A DNA stretch of 64,000 nt from Delphinapterus leucas (GCF_002288925.2 NW_022098044.1:13396216-13460215); one strand, 5' to 3'; counted from the stretch's first letter, positions 1 to 11,189 are shown. The notes: a model not told the origin generated them from the sequence alone. A program made the numbers and translations.

Positions 1-196
1 TTTTCATGTAGAATTTATCAGAATTTGTAATTGTATTGTGTGCATGTTTATGTAGTTGTGTAGTTATGTATTTCTGCCAGAAGACCAGAGGTTCCATGAG
101 ATCAGCCTCATACTAGTTTTCCTCTCTATTCTGTCACTAGCACTAGGCACAGTGGCTGGGAAGAGAAGGGAAGATTTGTTCACAAAACATCCATTA

Positions 197-402
197 GGGG
201 CTTCCCTGGTGGCGCAGTGGTTGAGAGTCCGCCTGCCGATGCAGGGGACGCGGGTTCGTGCCCTGGTCTGGGAAGATCCCGCATGCCGCGGAGCGGCTGG
301 GCCCCTGAGCCATGGCCTCTGAGCCTGCGCGTCCGGAGCCTGTACTCCACAACGGGAGAGGCCACAACAATGAGAGGCCCGCGTACCGCAAAAACAAACA
401 AA
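197..402 (+). mobile_element. CHR-type tRNA-derived SINE (young, intact)
   Basis: A non-autonomous retroposon copied by L1 machinery. It opens with gggcttccctggtggcgcag, carries RNA polymerase III A and B boxes, continues through the GC-rich tRNA-unrelated body (catgccgcggagcggctggg) and ends in an A-rich tail (aaaaacaaacaaaaa). It is flanked by a perfect 13-bp target-site duplication, aaaacatccatta, at 184-196 and 403-415, so both ends are exact. The family is restricted to cetaceans and hippos, which is the main basis for the organism call. Open frames through it are not genes. Confidence 0.95.
210..262 (+). promoter_or_regulatory. SINE internal Pol III promoter (A and B boxes)
   Basis: The A box tggcgcagtgg lies at 210-220 and the B box ggttcgtgcc at 253-262, with the spacing of a tRNA-type internal promoter. 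They derive from the ancestral tRNA-Glu. The same pair is recognisable in the other CHR SINEs of the window. Transcription of this copy is not shown by sequence. Confidence 0.7.
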
Positions 403-425
403 AAAACATCCATTAGCTATACCTT

Positions 426-745
426 CATGTAACAAATATTTGTTTGGTACCTGCTTTGCGCTGGGCCTGGCGCTAGACAGTGAGGACACAGTGATGAATC
501 AGATAAACATGGGTCCCAGCACCATGGGGCTCCCTGTCTGTAGGTAGAGACAGATGTACACATTCAGGGAATTACAGTACAGGTAATAAGTGCTAGGACT
601 GGGGTGCACGCAAGGTATGTTTTGAGCACCTAGCAAGGGATCAAGCGTGAGCTCACGGAGAGGAGTGATGCTTACACTGAGGCCTCTTGAGTGAGCAGGA
701 CTTAGCCAGACTTACAAAGAAGACAGGCAGCGGGAACAGCAAGTT
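426..745 (-). mobile_element. L2 LINE fragment
   Basis: Read on the plus strand this is the reverse complement of an L2 3' end: aacaaatatttgtttggtacc, then a decayed form of the 'gctgggcctggcgctagac' block and 'gtgatgaatcagataaacat'. Further along, 'gggaacagcaagtttaaagc' matches the more internal part. It is old and diverged, and the right boundary is approximate. Confidence 0.75.
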
Positions 746-1217
746 TAAAGCCTCAGAGGCGAGCGAAGTGATAGCATATTTGTGAAAATAAAACCATTTC
801 AATATTGATGAGGTTTATAGAACAAGGAAGGACCATATCTTGCAGTGTCCTGCATAAGTCACTTTAAGAAGGACATGAAAGAGGATTCAACCTCATCTTT
901 TCAATACAGGTGGACATAGCCAGGTGTATTTTCAAAAGTTGTCTCTGTCCACAACATAGAAGATAAACTTCCCAAAGAGAGAAAAGTGGCAGAGGGGAGG
1001 CCTTAACTGAGTTAGAGTACTGGGTGAGAGGAGACATGGGCTCCTGTCCCAAATCTATTGCTGACTGCTGGCAGGATAAGACCAAGGAGCCTGGAGTTCT
1101 GCAGGTCTTACAGGAAAGATGACCTAAGTGGATTGCCATGTCTTCAACAAGATGTTTTAACCATCCCAAATAAAATATGGCTGCCCACCAATTAAAGGAA
1201 AAGGCTTAGAAAGATCC
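746..1217. other. Unassigned, no gene seen
   Basis: Moderately AT-rich unique-looking sequence. The 101-codon minus-strand frame here (864-1169) has no recognisable domain, signal or splice context and is taken as chance. Confidence 0.5.
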
Positions 1218-1350
1218 GAGACCTGCGTTACAGCTTTGGCTCAGCCTTGAACATGTCGCTTGTCTCTTTAGATCTCAGTTTTCTCATAGATAAAATGGGG
1301 AGAAGGGAGGGAGAATCTAAGGTGATTTCTGAAATCTTACATGGACCACA
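1218..1350 (+). mobile_element. MIR SINE, degraded
   Basis: Shows the MIR order in decayed form: 'ggctcagccttgaacatgtc', then 'gatctcagttttctcatag', then 'ataaaatggggag', the usual MIR core ending. Old tRNA-derived mammalian SINE; ends not sharp. Confidence 0.55.
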
Positions 1351-1589
1351 TAGTACATTACAATTCTAAGCTTTCTATGCCATCTCACTTGGAACAAGAT
1401 ATTTGTCCAAATGTTTGCCTACACAAGGTCCAGGAAAAACTGGGCTTCCTCAGAGGGATAGTTCCCGATTCTCCCAAGCTCCTTTTATAGACCATTTATG
1501 GATGTCTTTTCCTGGCAGAAAAGCATGCTTCAAAGAATGGACTTTGGGTCACACAGCCCTAAGTAAAATATGCTTCACTTAAACATGCT

Positions 1590-1770
1590 TCACTTAATAT
1601 CTTCCACTTGTGTGACACAGAGCAAGTCACTTAAATGTACAGAGCCTCTATAACATCATTTGTAAAATGGGCCTAGTAATAGACCCTCTTTAAGGGTTCA
1701 TATACAGTATTTAGGAAGATGTGGCACAATGCCTAACACCTAGATGTCAGTAAACATCAATTATCAAAAT
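1590..1770 (+). mobile_element. MIR SINE, degraded
   Basis: Contains 'gtgtgacacagagcaagtca', 'cttaaatgtacagagcctct', 'catttgtaaaatgggc' and a tail of the 'tagatgtcagtaaacatc' type. These are the standard consecutive blocks of MIR in plus orientation. Confidence 0.75.
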
Positions 1771-3006
1771 TATCTATGTGATGATTCTTAACATACCAGA
1801 CACGGTTCCTAAATTGAACATACATCTCCTCTTTGTTCTCATTGGTGTATTATGGTACTTCATAAATAACAACCATTTGTTGTCATGTGTACAGCAATAG
1901 GTCTAGGGCAGAGATGCCCCATGAACTATCTTCATCCAAAGGTCTAGTAGGACCTTGACACTTGGTGGCTCCACTTCTAGCCCTGTCCCTAAATGTGCCT
2001 CTGCAGAGGGACTAATGGCTGCAGATGAAGACCAGAGCTGCTCTGCAGATCAACAGAAGCCTTTGAAATAACTCTGATATGCAACTGTGTCTAGCAATGA
2101 ATTCACAGCAAAAAATTAAAATAAGCTAAAGACAAACAATCCATCTCTCAAAACTATGTATCAGCCCAATCGACAGAAAATAATGGCTAGAGAAACATCC
2201 TGTGAAGGTGTGATTTTCTCCCAGATTAGTTCCAGGACTCAGAGCAAGTTGGGAGTGGGGGAGGGAGGGAGGAAGAGGATCTATTTTAACCCTTCCCCAC
2301 TCTGGTGGGGACATGTCTCCCACTTTGTTGTAGTCTAACATTGATCTATAGGGAAAGGTGCCTCTGTCCTTTGCTGTTGGAATTGATGGTCTTGGACTCC
2401 ACTGTTATTGCTCGGGTTCCATAAAGGTCCCTTGATTTATTCCCTTTATATTAGAAAACCGTATCTGCTCATTATCTCGGAAGGTCACTGGAAGGGAGAT
2501 ATTTCTTCCAGCTTCAATAGCAGATCACTTGGCCTTTTTTCATATCTCTCTTGGCACGGCAGGAGCTCTGTTAGAAAAGGGGAGGCTGGGACAAACAATG
2601 AAAGCACGTTTATTCCTAGGCAGAAAGCTCAATGCAAAGACCTGGCAGGATATATAAATACGCAAAGCAGGCTCATCAGCTAGTGTCCTCAATTTCTATT
2701 TCAACTGTTATTTCCAAAGCTAAGTATCCCTGTCAATAAGAAGTCCTGCCTTAACTAAGGTGGCTGGAAACCATTAGTCTTTGGAATTTTTTTTTTTTTT
2801 TTTTTTTAGACTAGGCTTGAATTTCCCATTCCATTCATTTCCCAGCAGGGACTCAAGCTCAGCTAACAGCTTCAAGATATATTTAAACAAGATATGGCAT
2901 CGTTCTAAAAAATTATTTTCACAAGAAAGCTATATATATTTAACTTCTAAATGACTTTTCCTTATGTATCCATATTAGCTTGCCTTTTCTTTTGTGCATG
3001 TGTGTC
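1771..3006. other. Mostly unassigned; one poly-T tract
   Basis: No gene recognised. A pure run of 21 T lies at 2787-2807 with no convincing SINE or L1 body next to it; it may be the tail of an element too old to read. A purine-rich patch lies near 2255-2280. Short open frames here have no recognisable features. Confidence 0.5.
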
Positions 3007-3213
3007 TTTTTTTTTTTTTTGCGGTACACGGGCCTCTCACTGTTGTGGCCTCTCCTGTTGCGGAGCACAGGCTCCAGACGCACAGGCTCAGCGGCCATGG
3101 CTCACAGGCCCAGTCACTCCACAGCATGTGGGATATTCCCGGACCGGGGCACGAACCCGTGTCCCCTGCATTGGCAGGCGGACTCTCAACCACTGCGCCA
3201 CCAGGGAAGCCCC
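3007..3213 (-). mobile_element. CHR-type SINE (minus strand)
   Basis: Starts with the T-run (complement of the A tail) at 3007-3020, followed by the reverse complement of the whole SINE, ending in 'caccagggaagcccc'. All three long open frames across 2951-3312 are readings of this SINE. A clean target-site duplication was not found, though loosely similar tgtg-rich stretches flank both ends. Confidence 0.92.
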
Positions 3214-4019
3214 AGAACTGTGATGTTTTATCACACTTTAAGACTTAAACATTGTCCCCATCATCACAGTCAACAATTCATTATCCTATTCTTTTATATC
3301 TTCAGTGCTTGATTTTTTTCGAATCATTTTCTTGAATTTCAAAGCCATGTGTCCTCTGGCTGAATTCTTCCTTTTTAGTTTTGCCTGAGACCACTGTCCA
3401 CTCTAACTAGGTAATTCTCTTCCCAACCTCAATGTTTCTGCCCCTCCTTTTTAACCTGGCATGGCATTTTGCATTAGCAGTGTCCCTTATCTTCCTTGTT
3501 AGGGAATGCTTCCCTGCTAATATAAACAGTCCTGACTCCAGCCCCTGGGACAGAATGTCCTATATATTATGTGACCCTATCCCTGTGCATGGCTGACTTA
3601 GACGATTATAGGCCCCTAACTCTGGAGAAAACAATCAATAGGCTGGCTAGTGGCAAAGGACATGTAGGGTTCTACCCACACAGAAAGGAGCTTTGCCAAT
3701 GGAAAGCAGAAGCTGCATTTGGGTGGAGCTGTAGGCAAGATAAAGAACAAGCATTCTGTCCCGCAAGAGGAAAGAGATTGAGCAGGCATTCTTAACAGGC
3801 CTCTGAGAGTCCTTTAAGGTCTGGAGAGAGTGTCACCTCTGGATACTAAAGCATTTTATTTCTCAATTTCTATTCACCTAAAATTTGGTTGAATTTCCTC
3901 TCCTAACTGGAATTTGCAAAATTACCTTATCCTTGTATTAAAACTATATTTTTCAATACCTTAAGTCAAATCCTTTTTCCTTGCAAATTAAAGAACCCTG
4001 TCAGAATACTTTCCTTTTC
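3214..4019. other. Unassigned, no gene seen
   Basis: Unique-looking sequence without long or recognisable frames. A 74-codon plus-strand frame at 3571-3795 shows no domain and no splice context that would single it out. Confidence 0.5.
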
Positions 4020-4427
4020 TTGACACATCCAACACTCACCCATCTGTCTACCCACCTCCCCATAAAGCCATTCCTGAACTAATGCAATCTCTCTACTAAT
4101 CTACAAGCACTTGTAATATGTGTTCTATAATTACCACTCAACTTTACACTGACTAATTATTTTCCACTTTAGTCTTATGTCCCCAGTTAGACAGCAACCC
4201 CCTAAAAAATTAGGGACAATTTTGGCTCAGCTTGAATGTTAGCAGAACCCCCAATCGTATTCCTTCCATCACTTGTAACATGTGTTCCATAATAACCACT
4301 CAACTTCACACACTCTGTTTTCTATTTTAGTCTTATATCCCTAGGTAGACAGCAACCCCCTAAAAAATTAGGGATAATTTTGGCGCAGCTTGAACGTTAG
4401 CAGAACCCCCAATCTTATTCCTTCCAT
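4020..4427 (+). mobile_element. L2-like LINE 3' region, internally duplicated
   Basis: The order 'cataaagccattcctgaact', 'ctacaagcacttgta', then a degraded 'gttagacagcaaccccct' and 'attagggacaattttg' follows the layout of an L2 3' end (acidic loop region, then 'tagactgtgagctcc...gggcagggac'). The L2 assignment is by layout and moderate. The second half is a clear tandem repeat, listed separately. Confidence 0.5.
4108..4427 (+). repeat. Two-copy tandem duplication, ~160-bp unit
   Basis: Copy 1 is 4108-4269 (162 bp) and copy 2 is 4270-4427 (158 bp). Both start with cacttgtaa and end with ttccttccat. The middle stretch agcaaccccctaaaaaatta is identical in the two. They differ by scattered substitutions and small indels, so the duplication is not recent. 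Confidence 0.92.
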
Positions 4428-5159
4428 CATATCCTCAAAGTAAAAGAAAACAATAATGTGGATTATACCTAGCAACACTTTTGCACAGAATCATAGAACT
4501 TCCTGGGTGGCAGGCTGCATTGATGATACAATAACCTCTTTAATTTGCATAAGTAGAAGCTCAGACCAGTTAATGGTCAGTCAGCTAATCAGATTCAGCA
4601 TGAACTCTCCCATCTGGAAGGTCTGGGGTGATCCAAATGATCCAGACAGAAGTTTTATTCTTTATACTTTATAACAAAAGGGACAACTACCCAGCTTTCC
4701 ACTGATAGAAGACCATCTAGGCCACAGTGAAACACACTGACAGGGCTTCTCATCTCTAAATTACTAAGGCTCTAGCCAGGGCACTTTTATTCCCTTTAAA
4801 AAAATAGCATTGCCTTTTTAAAGCTGGGTTATTTTTATAGCAATAGAACTCCTGGAACTGTAAACAGGAGGTGAATATATCAGGCTTAAAGGTGAAGGGG
4901 GTTATTTAAGAGTGTTATCAGAACCAGCCAGCTGCAAACACATACAGTATCAGAAAACCATAAACCTGTCCCTTCCTAGCAGGGCTCAATTATTCATAAG
5001 ACCACCCTGCTGCAGGGGGAGGGTCTTTATAAACTTAGTGTCTAGAACATTTGAGGTGTCCAGCCCTCTGGGCATCCTGCTGTACAGATGAATAGTTTAA
5101 GGACTGAACATTATGTCTCTGTCCTTCCTTATCCCAAGTGCATCAGGGTTTTGAAAGCG
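4428..5159. other. Unassigned, no gene seen
   Basis: AT-rich unique-looking sequence. A 72-codon frame at 4456-4674 has no recognisable feature. Confidence 0.5.
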
Positions 5160-5320
5160 ATAATGATAAAAATAATAAGGGTAATCACCATTTCCTACCA
5201 CTTTCCAAGTGCAATGGTGAGTCTATTATCCTAAGGGTGGATAAGTTACTCATGAGAAATGACACAGCAAGTTAGTGGGATCTGAACCTAGATCTTCTGA
5301 TACCTGCACCATGATTTTAA
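5160..5320 (-). mobile_element. MIR SINE, degraded (minus strand)
   Basis: Reads as reverse-complement MIR: 'accactttccaagtgcaatg', then 'gacacagcaagttagtggga', then 'tctgaacctagatcttctga'. Old and diverged. Confidence 0.6.
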
Positions 5321-6330
5321 CCTGTTACTATGACTCCTAATATCTCCTCCCCAAGGAACACTAATCTTGATTGATCCTGTAGGAAATTATTATAAAAGGT
5401 AGGGAAGGGGGACTTCATGGTCAAATTATCTGCCTATAACTTCTGCCTTTTGGAGCTTCACAATGCACTCTAGTACATTAAAGGCACTGAGAAAGTCTGC
5501 AGTAGTGATGTTTGCTTTTCTTACATAACTCATAGTCCCAAATTCATTTGATTTCAGAACCCCATTTCATAGCATTCTATTGCCAGGGACACATCTTTGA
5601 TAGTGATGCATGCCAAATACTGCCTTGGTGAGGAGAGCCAGAAGGCCCCATGAAGTTAGAAATAAAATTATACTTTCCCTTATGGAGAAATATAAAAAGG
5701 GGCAGAGAGATATATATTATATAAAAATATATATTGTCCTAAGTATTTTCAATATATATTTCATTATATACATATTTTTTTCTTTTAAGTTTGCCCACTC
5801 AGCATTAATATATATATTTTTAAGCCATGTGTGTGAAACAGCTTTATAAGCCAAGGAACAATGTCATGACTTCACACTGAATGTGATGACTATAGACACA
5901 GGAAAGCAGGAGCACAAAAGAAAAAGGAAACCTGCATAGAGACACATCCTGAGCCTGTGACGGGGGTGCTATGGGCTCTCTTTACCTTCCCTGAGTGTTT
6001 GCCTCACCCACCAGGAGTGCAGCCCTCATTAGCTCACTCACCACGGGACAATGGCAGGAGTGGGAGGAAAGTCTTGCTCTTTGGTCCTCATTCTTGTTTG
6101 TCTACAGAGGATCATGTAAGAGGAAGCAGCCAGTGGGAAGGAGTGTCAGCCCCATCATGGAGAGAGTCAGTGCTGTCTCTGCTCCTTTTTTCCTGAAGTG
6201 ACTTCATTGCTTCGTTGCGATGGGGAAGCAAAGAGACCAATAGTGACATTGACTCCTCGCCAGGGAAGGGGCTGGCTGTGTCTGTGAGCAGGAGGGAGAG
6301 CCAGCATCAAGGTGTGACTTCTGCAAACCA
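5321..6330. other. Unassigned, with an AT-rich patch
   Basis: No gene recognised. Roughly 5705-5820 is very AT-rich, with repeated tatata blocks. Open frames at 5610, 5957 and 5995 lack recognisable features. Confidence 0.5.
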
Positions 6331-6338
6331 AAGGCGTC

Positions 6339-6341
<3 letters not shown>

Positions 6342-6370
<29 letters not shown>

Positions 6371-6567
6371 TTGCAGTACGTACGCAGGCCTCTCACTGCT
6401 GTGGCCTCTCCCCTGCGGAGCACAGGCTCTGGACGCGCAGGCTCAGCGGCCATGGCTCACGGGCCCAGCCGCTCTGCGGCATGTGGGATCCCCCCAGACC
6501 GCGGCACAAACCCGTGTCCCCTGCATCGGCAGGCGGACTCTCAACCACTGCGCCACCAGGGAAGCCC
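6342..6567 (-). mobile_element. CHR-type SINE (minus strand)
   Basis: A TA-rich then T-rich tail (6341-6372) leads into the reverse complement of the SINE, ending in 'caccagggaagccc'. Flanked by an 11-bp duplication with one mismatch: aaggcgtctat (6331-6341) and aaggcatctat (6568-6578). The 245-codon frame at 6215-6952 runs through this element and is not a gene. Confidence 0.93.
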
Positions 6568-6869
6568 AAGGCATCTATTTTTACACAGCTTTCCTTCCAT
6601 CCCTCAGCCCCCACCCCTTGTGGACCTGAGACATGGTCCACATCTCTCTTTGCCTAAATCATCTACTCATCACTTCTTTTCCTACAATGGTTCTGAGTCT
6701 CTGCATCTTTTCCGACTACAGATCTCCTTGTCACTCCCTTCCATAAACTGCATGAAACCCATTACGCCATACTTGTCACTACAACTTGAATTACGATTTT
6801 ATTACCACTCCAGTCATCTTTTTTCATGGGGAAACTTGGTCATGGTCATGTTATATCAGAAATACATAT

Positions 6870-7110
6870 TTTGGGTCGAACAGTCCTGGTTTTCAATCCT
6901 AACTATACTTCTAGATAACTGTGTGACCTTGAGCAAGTTTCTTAACCTCTGAGAAGCTAAGTTTCTTGGGTCAAAAATGAATATACTGTATGTAGGTCCT
7001 GGGGTTGCTTATAGTCTAAGCACTTGAAAAATGAAAAAATAATAATAGTATGCAAACTGCTTAGAGCAGTGTCTTGCATAAAGCTTGACTTCAGTGAAGA
7101 TCACCTCCCC
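6870..7110 (+). mobile_element. MIR SINE
   Basis: Contains 'gataactgtgtgaccttgag', 'caagtttcttaacctctgag' and then 'actgcttagagcagtgtctt', in MIR order on the plus strand. Confidence 0.8.
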
Positions 7111-7334
7111 TTCTTGCCATGACCTCAGAGGGGGTCAAACTCAACCCATGTAAGGGGTCACTGGAGATGTCACAGACCTAGGGTAAGTGGAAGGAGTTTA
7201 GCTACAGATGGTGAAGAGTGCCTATTCTTATTACCAGTAAGTGTATGAATGGGGAATTCTCTAGATACATGTGTCCCATGCAAATGACCTCTCTTCTTCC
7301 CAAATGAGGTCTCACAGACATGGGGGATAAAGAG

Positions 7335-7545
7335 CCTTGCAATTAGATACAGATAAACCCAAGTACTAAACTTGCCAATTTCTGATTGTGAGATTCTAGA
7401 AGAGATCTTTGACCTTTCTGAGCATCAGTTTCTTCACCTATAAAATTTTGCTAACACAGCCCTCTTCAAGACTGTTGTGAGCTCATATAGAATGATTAGT
7501 ACCATGCCTTCTACATAGCAAGCAGGCAATATGCGTTAGTTATAT
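7335..7545 (+). mobile_element. MIR SINE
   Basis: Contains 'ttctgattgtgagattctag', 'gagcatcagtttcttcacct', 'ttgtgagctcatatagaatg' and 'gtaccatgccttctacatag', the MIR blocks in order. Confidence 0.75.
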
Positions 7546-7567
7546 TTCCAAAAAAATATTCCTGGGA

Positions 7568-8060
7568 TTTTAATAATAGTAGTTAATTTTTTACTGTAGT
7601 TACTATGTATCAGGGAAGTATTCTAAACAGTGACTGAATTTCTCATCTAATGCTCACAAAAAAATATGAGATATACAGTTGACCTTTGAACAACATGGTT
7701 GGAACTGTGCAGGTCCATTTATCTGCAGTTTTTTCTTCAATAGTAAATACTACAGTACTACACGATCCGAGGTTGGATGAATCTGTGGATAAGAAGGAAC
7801 TGTGTACAGAGAGGAACTCCATACATGGAGGAACCCTGTATTTGGAGAGGCAACTGTAAGTTATATATGGATTTTAAGCTGCATGGAAAGTCTGTGCCCC
7901 TAACTCCCACACTGTTCAAAGGTCATTTTTCTATGTTAAGATGAGGAGACTGACACAGATACATCCCCTGACTTGCCTAAGGCACACAGTTAATACACGG
8001 CAAATCCTGGAACCCAGTTCTCCATTCCAAGCAGTCTAGCCTCAGAGTCTGTCTGTTCTA
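7568..8060 (-). mobile_element. MIR SINE (minus), split by a DNA transposon
   Basis: Left part up to 7673 carries 'gtagttactatgtatcaggg' and 'ctcatctaatgctcac'. The right part from about 7934 carries 'aagatgaggagactgacaca' and 'gcacacagttaatacacggc'. Together they make one reverse-complement MIR with 7676-7931 inserted in the middle. Confidence 0.75.
7676..7931. mobile_element. Tigger-type DNA transposon (non-autonomous)
   Basis: Begins cagttgacctttgaacaaca and ends with the inverted match tgttcaaaggtca, so 12 bases (gacctttgaaca) pair perfectly between the two ends. TA dinucleotides flank it (7674-7675 and 7932-7933), the target preference of Tc1/mariner elements. The interior 'aatactacagtactacacga' fits a known mammalian Tigger-related MITE. 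About 256 bp, no transposase. It sits inside a MIR, so it is younger than that MIR. Confidence 0.85.
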
Positions 8061-8437
8061 CTAAGGACTCCATTCGACTGTCTCAAAAATGCAGAAAAAT
8101 GAACTCCTGGCCACGTACCCTGTATTTGAGAATGTAGTTTTCAAAAAAGTACTACTTTTCATAATCTCTATAATAATTTACATCAATCATAATTTTTAAG
8201 CGCAAGGAACTGAAACCAAATCAGTCTGATTTAGGGATACATAGAAGAAATATTGAGGAATTCACAGCATGAACAGGAATACTGGAGAACAAGGATCAAA
8301 AAAGAGGTACTGACAATAGCACCTACACAGTTAAAGATGCTTGAAAATCACATCATATGAAATTTCTATCTCCAGCTCTGATGGAGTAGATTGTATCAGA
8401 CCAACCTCTTACTGAGAACAACTATAAGCCTGGATAA

Positions 8438-8448
8438 ACTCTCTCTCC

Positions 8449-8518
<70 letters not shown>
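8438..8518 (+). repeat. Compound microsatellite (CT)n(CA)n
   Basis: A CT-rich tract with some CCCT units passes directly into a pure CA tract of about 14 units ending at acaaca. No associated gene. Confidence 0.97.
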
Positions 8519-8519
<1 letters not shown>

Positions 8520-8534
8520 CATATATTTCAAGAA

Positions 8535-8705
8535 ATTAGATTAAATGCATAGACTCTGGAGCCCCATTGCCTGCAACCAAAACTTGACTCTACCATTTAC
8601 TGGCTGCATAGTCTTGAACAGGCCAATTAACCTTGCTGTGGCTCAGTAGTTGCATCTGTAAAATGGGGATTATTATAAGGCCCACCTCATAAGACTATTA
8701 TGCAA
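8535..8705 (+). mobile_element. MIR SINE
   Basis: Well preserved: 'catagactctggagcc', 'tactggctgcatagtcttga', 'gttgcatctgtaaaatgggg', 'cccacctcataagactatta'. Plus orientation. Confidence 0.88.
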
Positions 8706-9178
8706 AACCTTCCTCTCAATCTTCATATGATAACCAGGCAAGCAGAGTGGCTGCCAACCAATGCCTTGGAGACATGCCACTTCTATAAATGTGGGAGGGA
8801 AGAATGATCTGGAAATAAGATGGTCATAGGCTGGGATTTTTCCTTATTCAGTTCCAATGACTAAGCCAGTGCCCTGAACACATTTCTAAGCCTCCTGCTC
8901 CCCAAGATTCCCAGGTTCCAGACTTCTAAACCTGCTGCCTTACCCACAAGCAACCCTTATTTCAAAAGCATCCAGAAAACCTCCAGCTCCTCTAGGTTGC
9001 TTCAGGCCAGTGATTTACCCTGCAACCCCAAAATCAGTTTGGGGGTGGGGGGCGTTATGTGACATTGATTACTTCCTCCTCTATCTCTTTGCTTCTTGCT
9101 TACTTTCAAGTTTCATCTGCCAGCATGGCAGAAGGCGGAAAGAAAACCAACATGATTTCCTTTCTGTTTGCCCTGCAG

Positions 9179-9225
9179 GATCTGACAGAAACCCAGAGGA
9201 ACGAAGCTGGAGACTTTGCTACTTG
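9179..9225 (+). other. Possible 47-bp exon (weak candidate)
   Basis: The segment is preceded by a good polypyrimidine tract and acceptor (tttcctttctgtttgccctg, then cag ending at 9178) and followed by a plausible donor, cttg/gtaaat at 9226. One frame is open across it (DLTETQRNEAGDFAT) and meets a stop just past the donor. It is too short to judge coding potential, and good splice-site lookalikes are common at this scale. It could equally be a non-coding RNA exon or chance. Confidence 0.15.
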
Positions 9226-10060
9226 GTAAATCAATCACCTGAACTGTCAGCTCAAATCTCGTTGCAGAATATTTATTGCTGGTGATAATGTAAGAGGCAG
9301 AAAGATCAAAGCATGATTTGGGGATCCCTGGCGGCATTCGATGCTTTCAGTAATGGAGGGGAAATCTCCAGTCTTAGGATCTGAGAAAGCTGAATGTGAA
9401 TATCAGAGTGAGAGAACCGGACAGTGCCCCAATATCCCCACCCATGAAATGATTCCTTGGGCACATGAATCTTCTTTCTAGGTCAGTTAGTTGTAGAAAA
9501 GAAAAACCCAGCTGAGCCCAGTATCCGTCCAGAAGCATAATTCAACAATTTGGGGCATATATAATCATGCCTTTTCTCTGTTTGTTGGTATATAAGTACA
9601 ATTTTGTTTATATACAAGTACAAATCCAAAGATTTTTGCTTCTGCAAGGAATTAGTAATCATACATTCTTAAATTTACATTATCTTTACCACTTATAAAA
9701 CTCACTTCCATGTATTCTTTCTTAATCCTTACCAAGCTGTTTGTGATAACTTTTTATTATTGCCAAATGATGAATTTTATGTCCAGAAACATGGGGAAAC
9801 CTGGCTAAGGCTACCAAATGAGCAAATGGTAGCTTCTGACCTACTCTGTAGTTAAAATCTAGCATTACTAGTGAACTGTTTTGCAATCACCATCATCCTT
9901 ATTATCTGCTTAGAATCCTCTAAGTGGCCAGCCAATACAGAGAGGCCAAGTCTCAAAGAACTACTAGAACTTGGTTATGGTCCTGTAAGACTCTGTTGGA
10001 GGGAACTTACACAAACTGTTAGCAGATTATAAACATTAAGAACAATAGAGTGTTACTGCA
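9226..10060. other. Unassigned; possible decayed MIR near 9680-9860
   Basis: No gene recognised. 'ttatgtccagaaacatgggg' and 'ctaaggctaccaaatgagca' around 9780-9830 resemble a very decayed minus-strand MIR. Confidence 0.4.
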
Positions 10061-10185
10061 TTTACTTATCTGATCAACAAATATTAATTGAGCTCCTACA
10101 TTTTGCTAAGTGCTATGCTAAGCTCTGTGGATATATTAGAGAACAAAACACACAAAACTTCTCCTGCATGGAACTACATTCTATG
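10061..10185 (-). mobile_element. L2 LINE 3' end (minus strand)
   Basis: 'gatcaacaaatattaattga', 'gagctcctacattttgctaa', then 'gagaacaaaacacacaaaac' is the reverse complement of the L2 3' terminus. Diverged. Confidence 0.75.
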
Positions 10186-11189
10186 ACTGCATAAGTCTAT
10201 TTCTTAATGCAATCAGAATCTGAATGTGTAGGTTAGAGTCCTCTGGAAAATGGGTGGAATCTATCCATTTTTATCTTAATTTTGACACAGTGAACCCAAA
10301 GGCTACAGAAAGTCAAGGGAAGCATGGAATTCCATCCAATCTAAAATCCCAGGTGCAAAACTTAAGGAAGTGTAAGAAAACCTCAGTAATTAAGGTAAAT
10401 AATATTTTAATGCAGTATTTTTAAATATCAAAATTAATGCAAAAATTCATAATGATCATAGTGTCAAAATTTTTAATAAAGGCAAGGTTTTTGTCTTTAA
10501 CTTCCTTAAGGCTCAACAGGAAAAGTGGCTGAAAAGAGGCTAGAGGTGAGAAGATAGCTGTGCCAGTGCTTATAGGGCCATGTGTCTGGCTGAGGCCCTG
10601 AATGTACCTCCTATAGCTCTCGGCAGTTGTAGATAAACCACCAGCAAGAACCTTGTTGCAAGCTGTAATTGCTTTAGAAGTGCAGCTCCTCATACAAAAG
10701 GAGAAGAGCCAATTGTGTCAACTCTGGTTTGTATATACTTAGATGATGTCACATGAGAAAATGAGAAAAGCCCTACAGCAAGAAGCTAAGGACCCCGGTC
10801 CTTCAGCACCATTTATTTCCTATGTAACTGTGCTGTATCTACTTATTTTTCCAGGACACTTGCCACATCTGTAAAAGAGGCACATCCTTCCCAGTTCAAT
10901 GACTCTGTCAGACCCTGACAAACTTGCCCAACTGAGGTCTCCCAGAAAGGAAAAGGACATCTCCTTGCCTTTATACAATGAGTTTAGAACCAAGAACACA
11001 GTACATTTTGTCGAGGTTCAGTGCATGTTTTCGAAGTCAAGTCTAAAGAAAATCTCCCTGTATTCCATTTTCATACAGGGAAGGTGAGGAATTTGCCTAT
11101 TACAAAAGTTTTGCTTATGCGTACAGAATAAGCCCGTGTAGGAGCTAAGTCTAAATCCAGGTATTCTCATCCTAAATGCACCTGTTCTG
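10186..11189. other. Unassigned, no gene seen
   Basis: Unique-looking AT-rich sequence. The frames at 10224-10424 (+), 10421-10693 (-) and 10899-11087 (+) have no recognisable features. Confidence 0.5.

Noticed and set aside
197..275. tRNA gene
   Set aside because: A and B boxes are present, but the rest cannot fold as a tRNA and the unit is a dispersed SINE with an A tail and target duplications.
64..489. Overlapping frames on both strands around 56-489
   Set aside because: All are readings of the SINE at 197-402. The same peptide pieces (ASHCCGLSRCG, VAQWLRVRLP) recur at 2951-3223, 20422-20820, 36764-37171 and 52064-52449.
6215..6952. 245-codon plus-strand open frame
   Set aside because: It runs across a minus-strand CHR SINE and its T-tail (the poly-F run). 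Before and after the SINE the frame shows no domain. A frame made by a repeat.
8438..8518. CRISPR-like or satellite array
   Set aside because: Simple dinucleotide repeat without spacers. No CRISPR array is expected or seen in this animal DNA.
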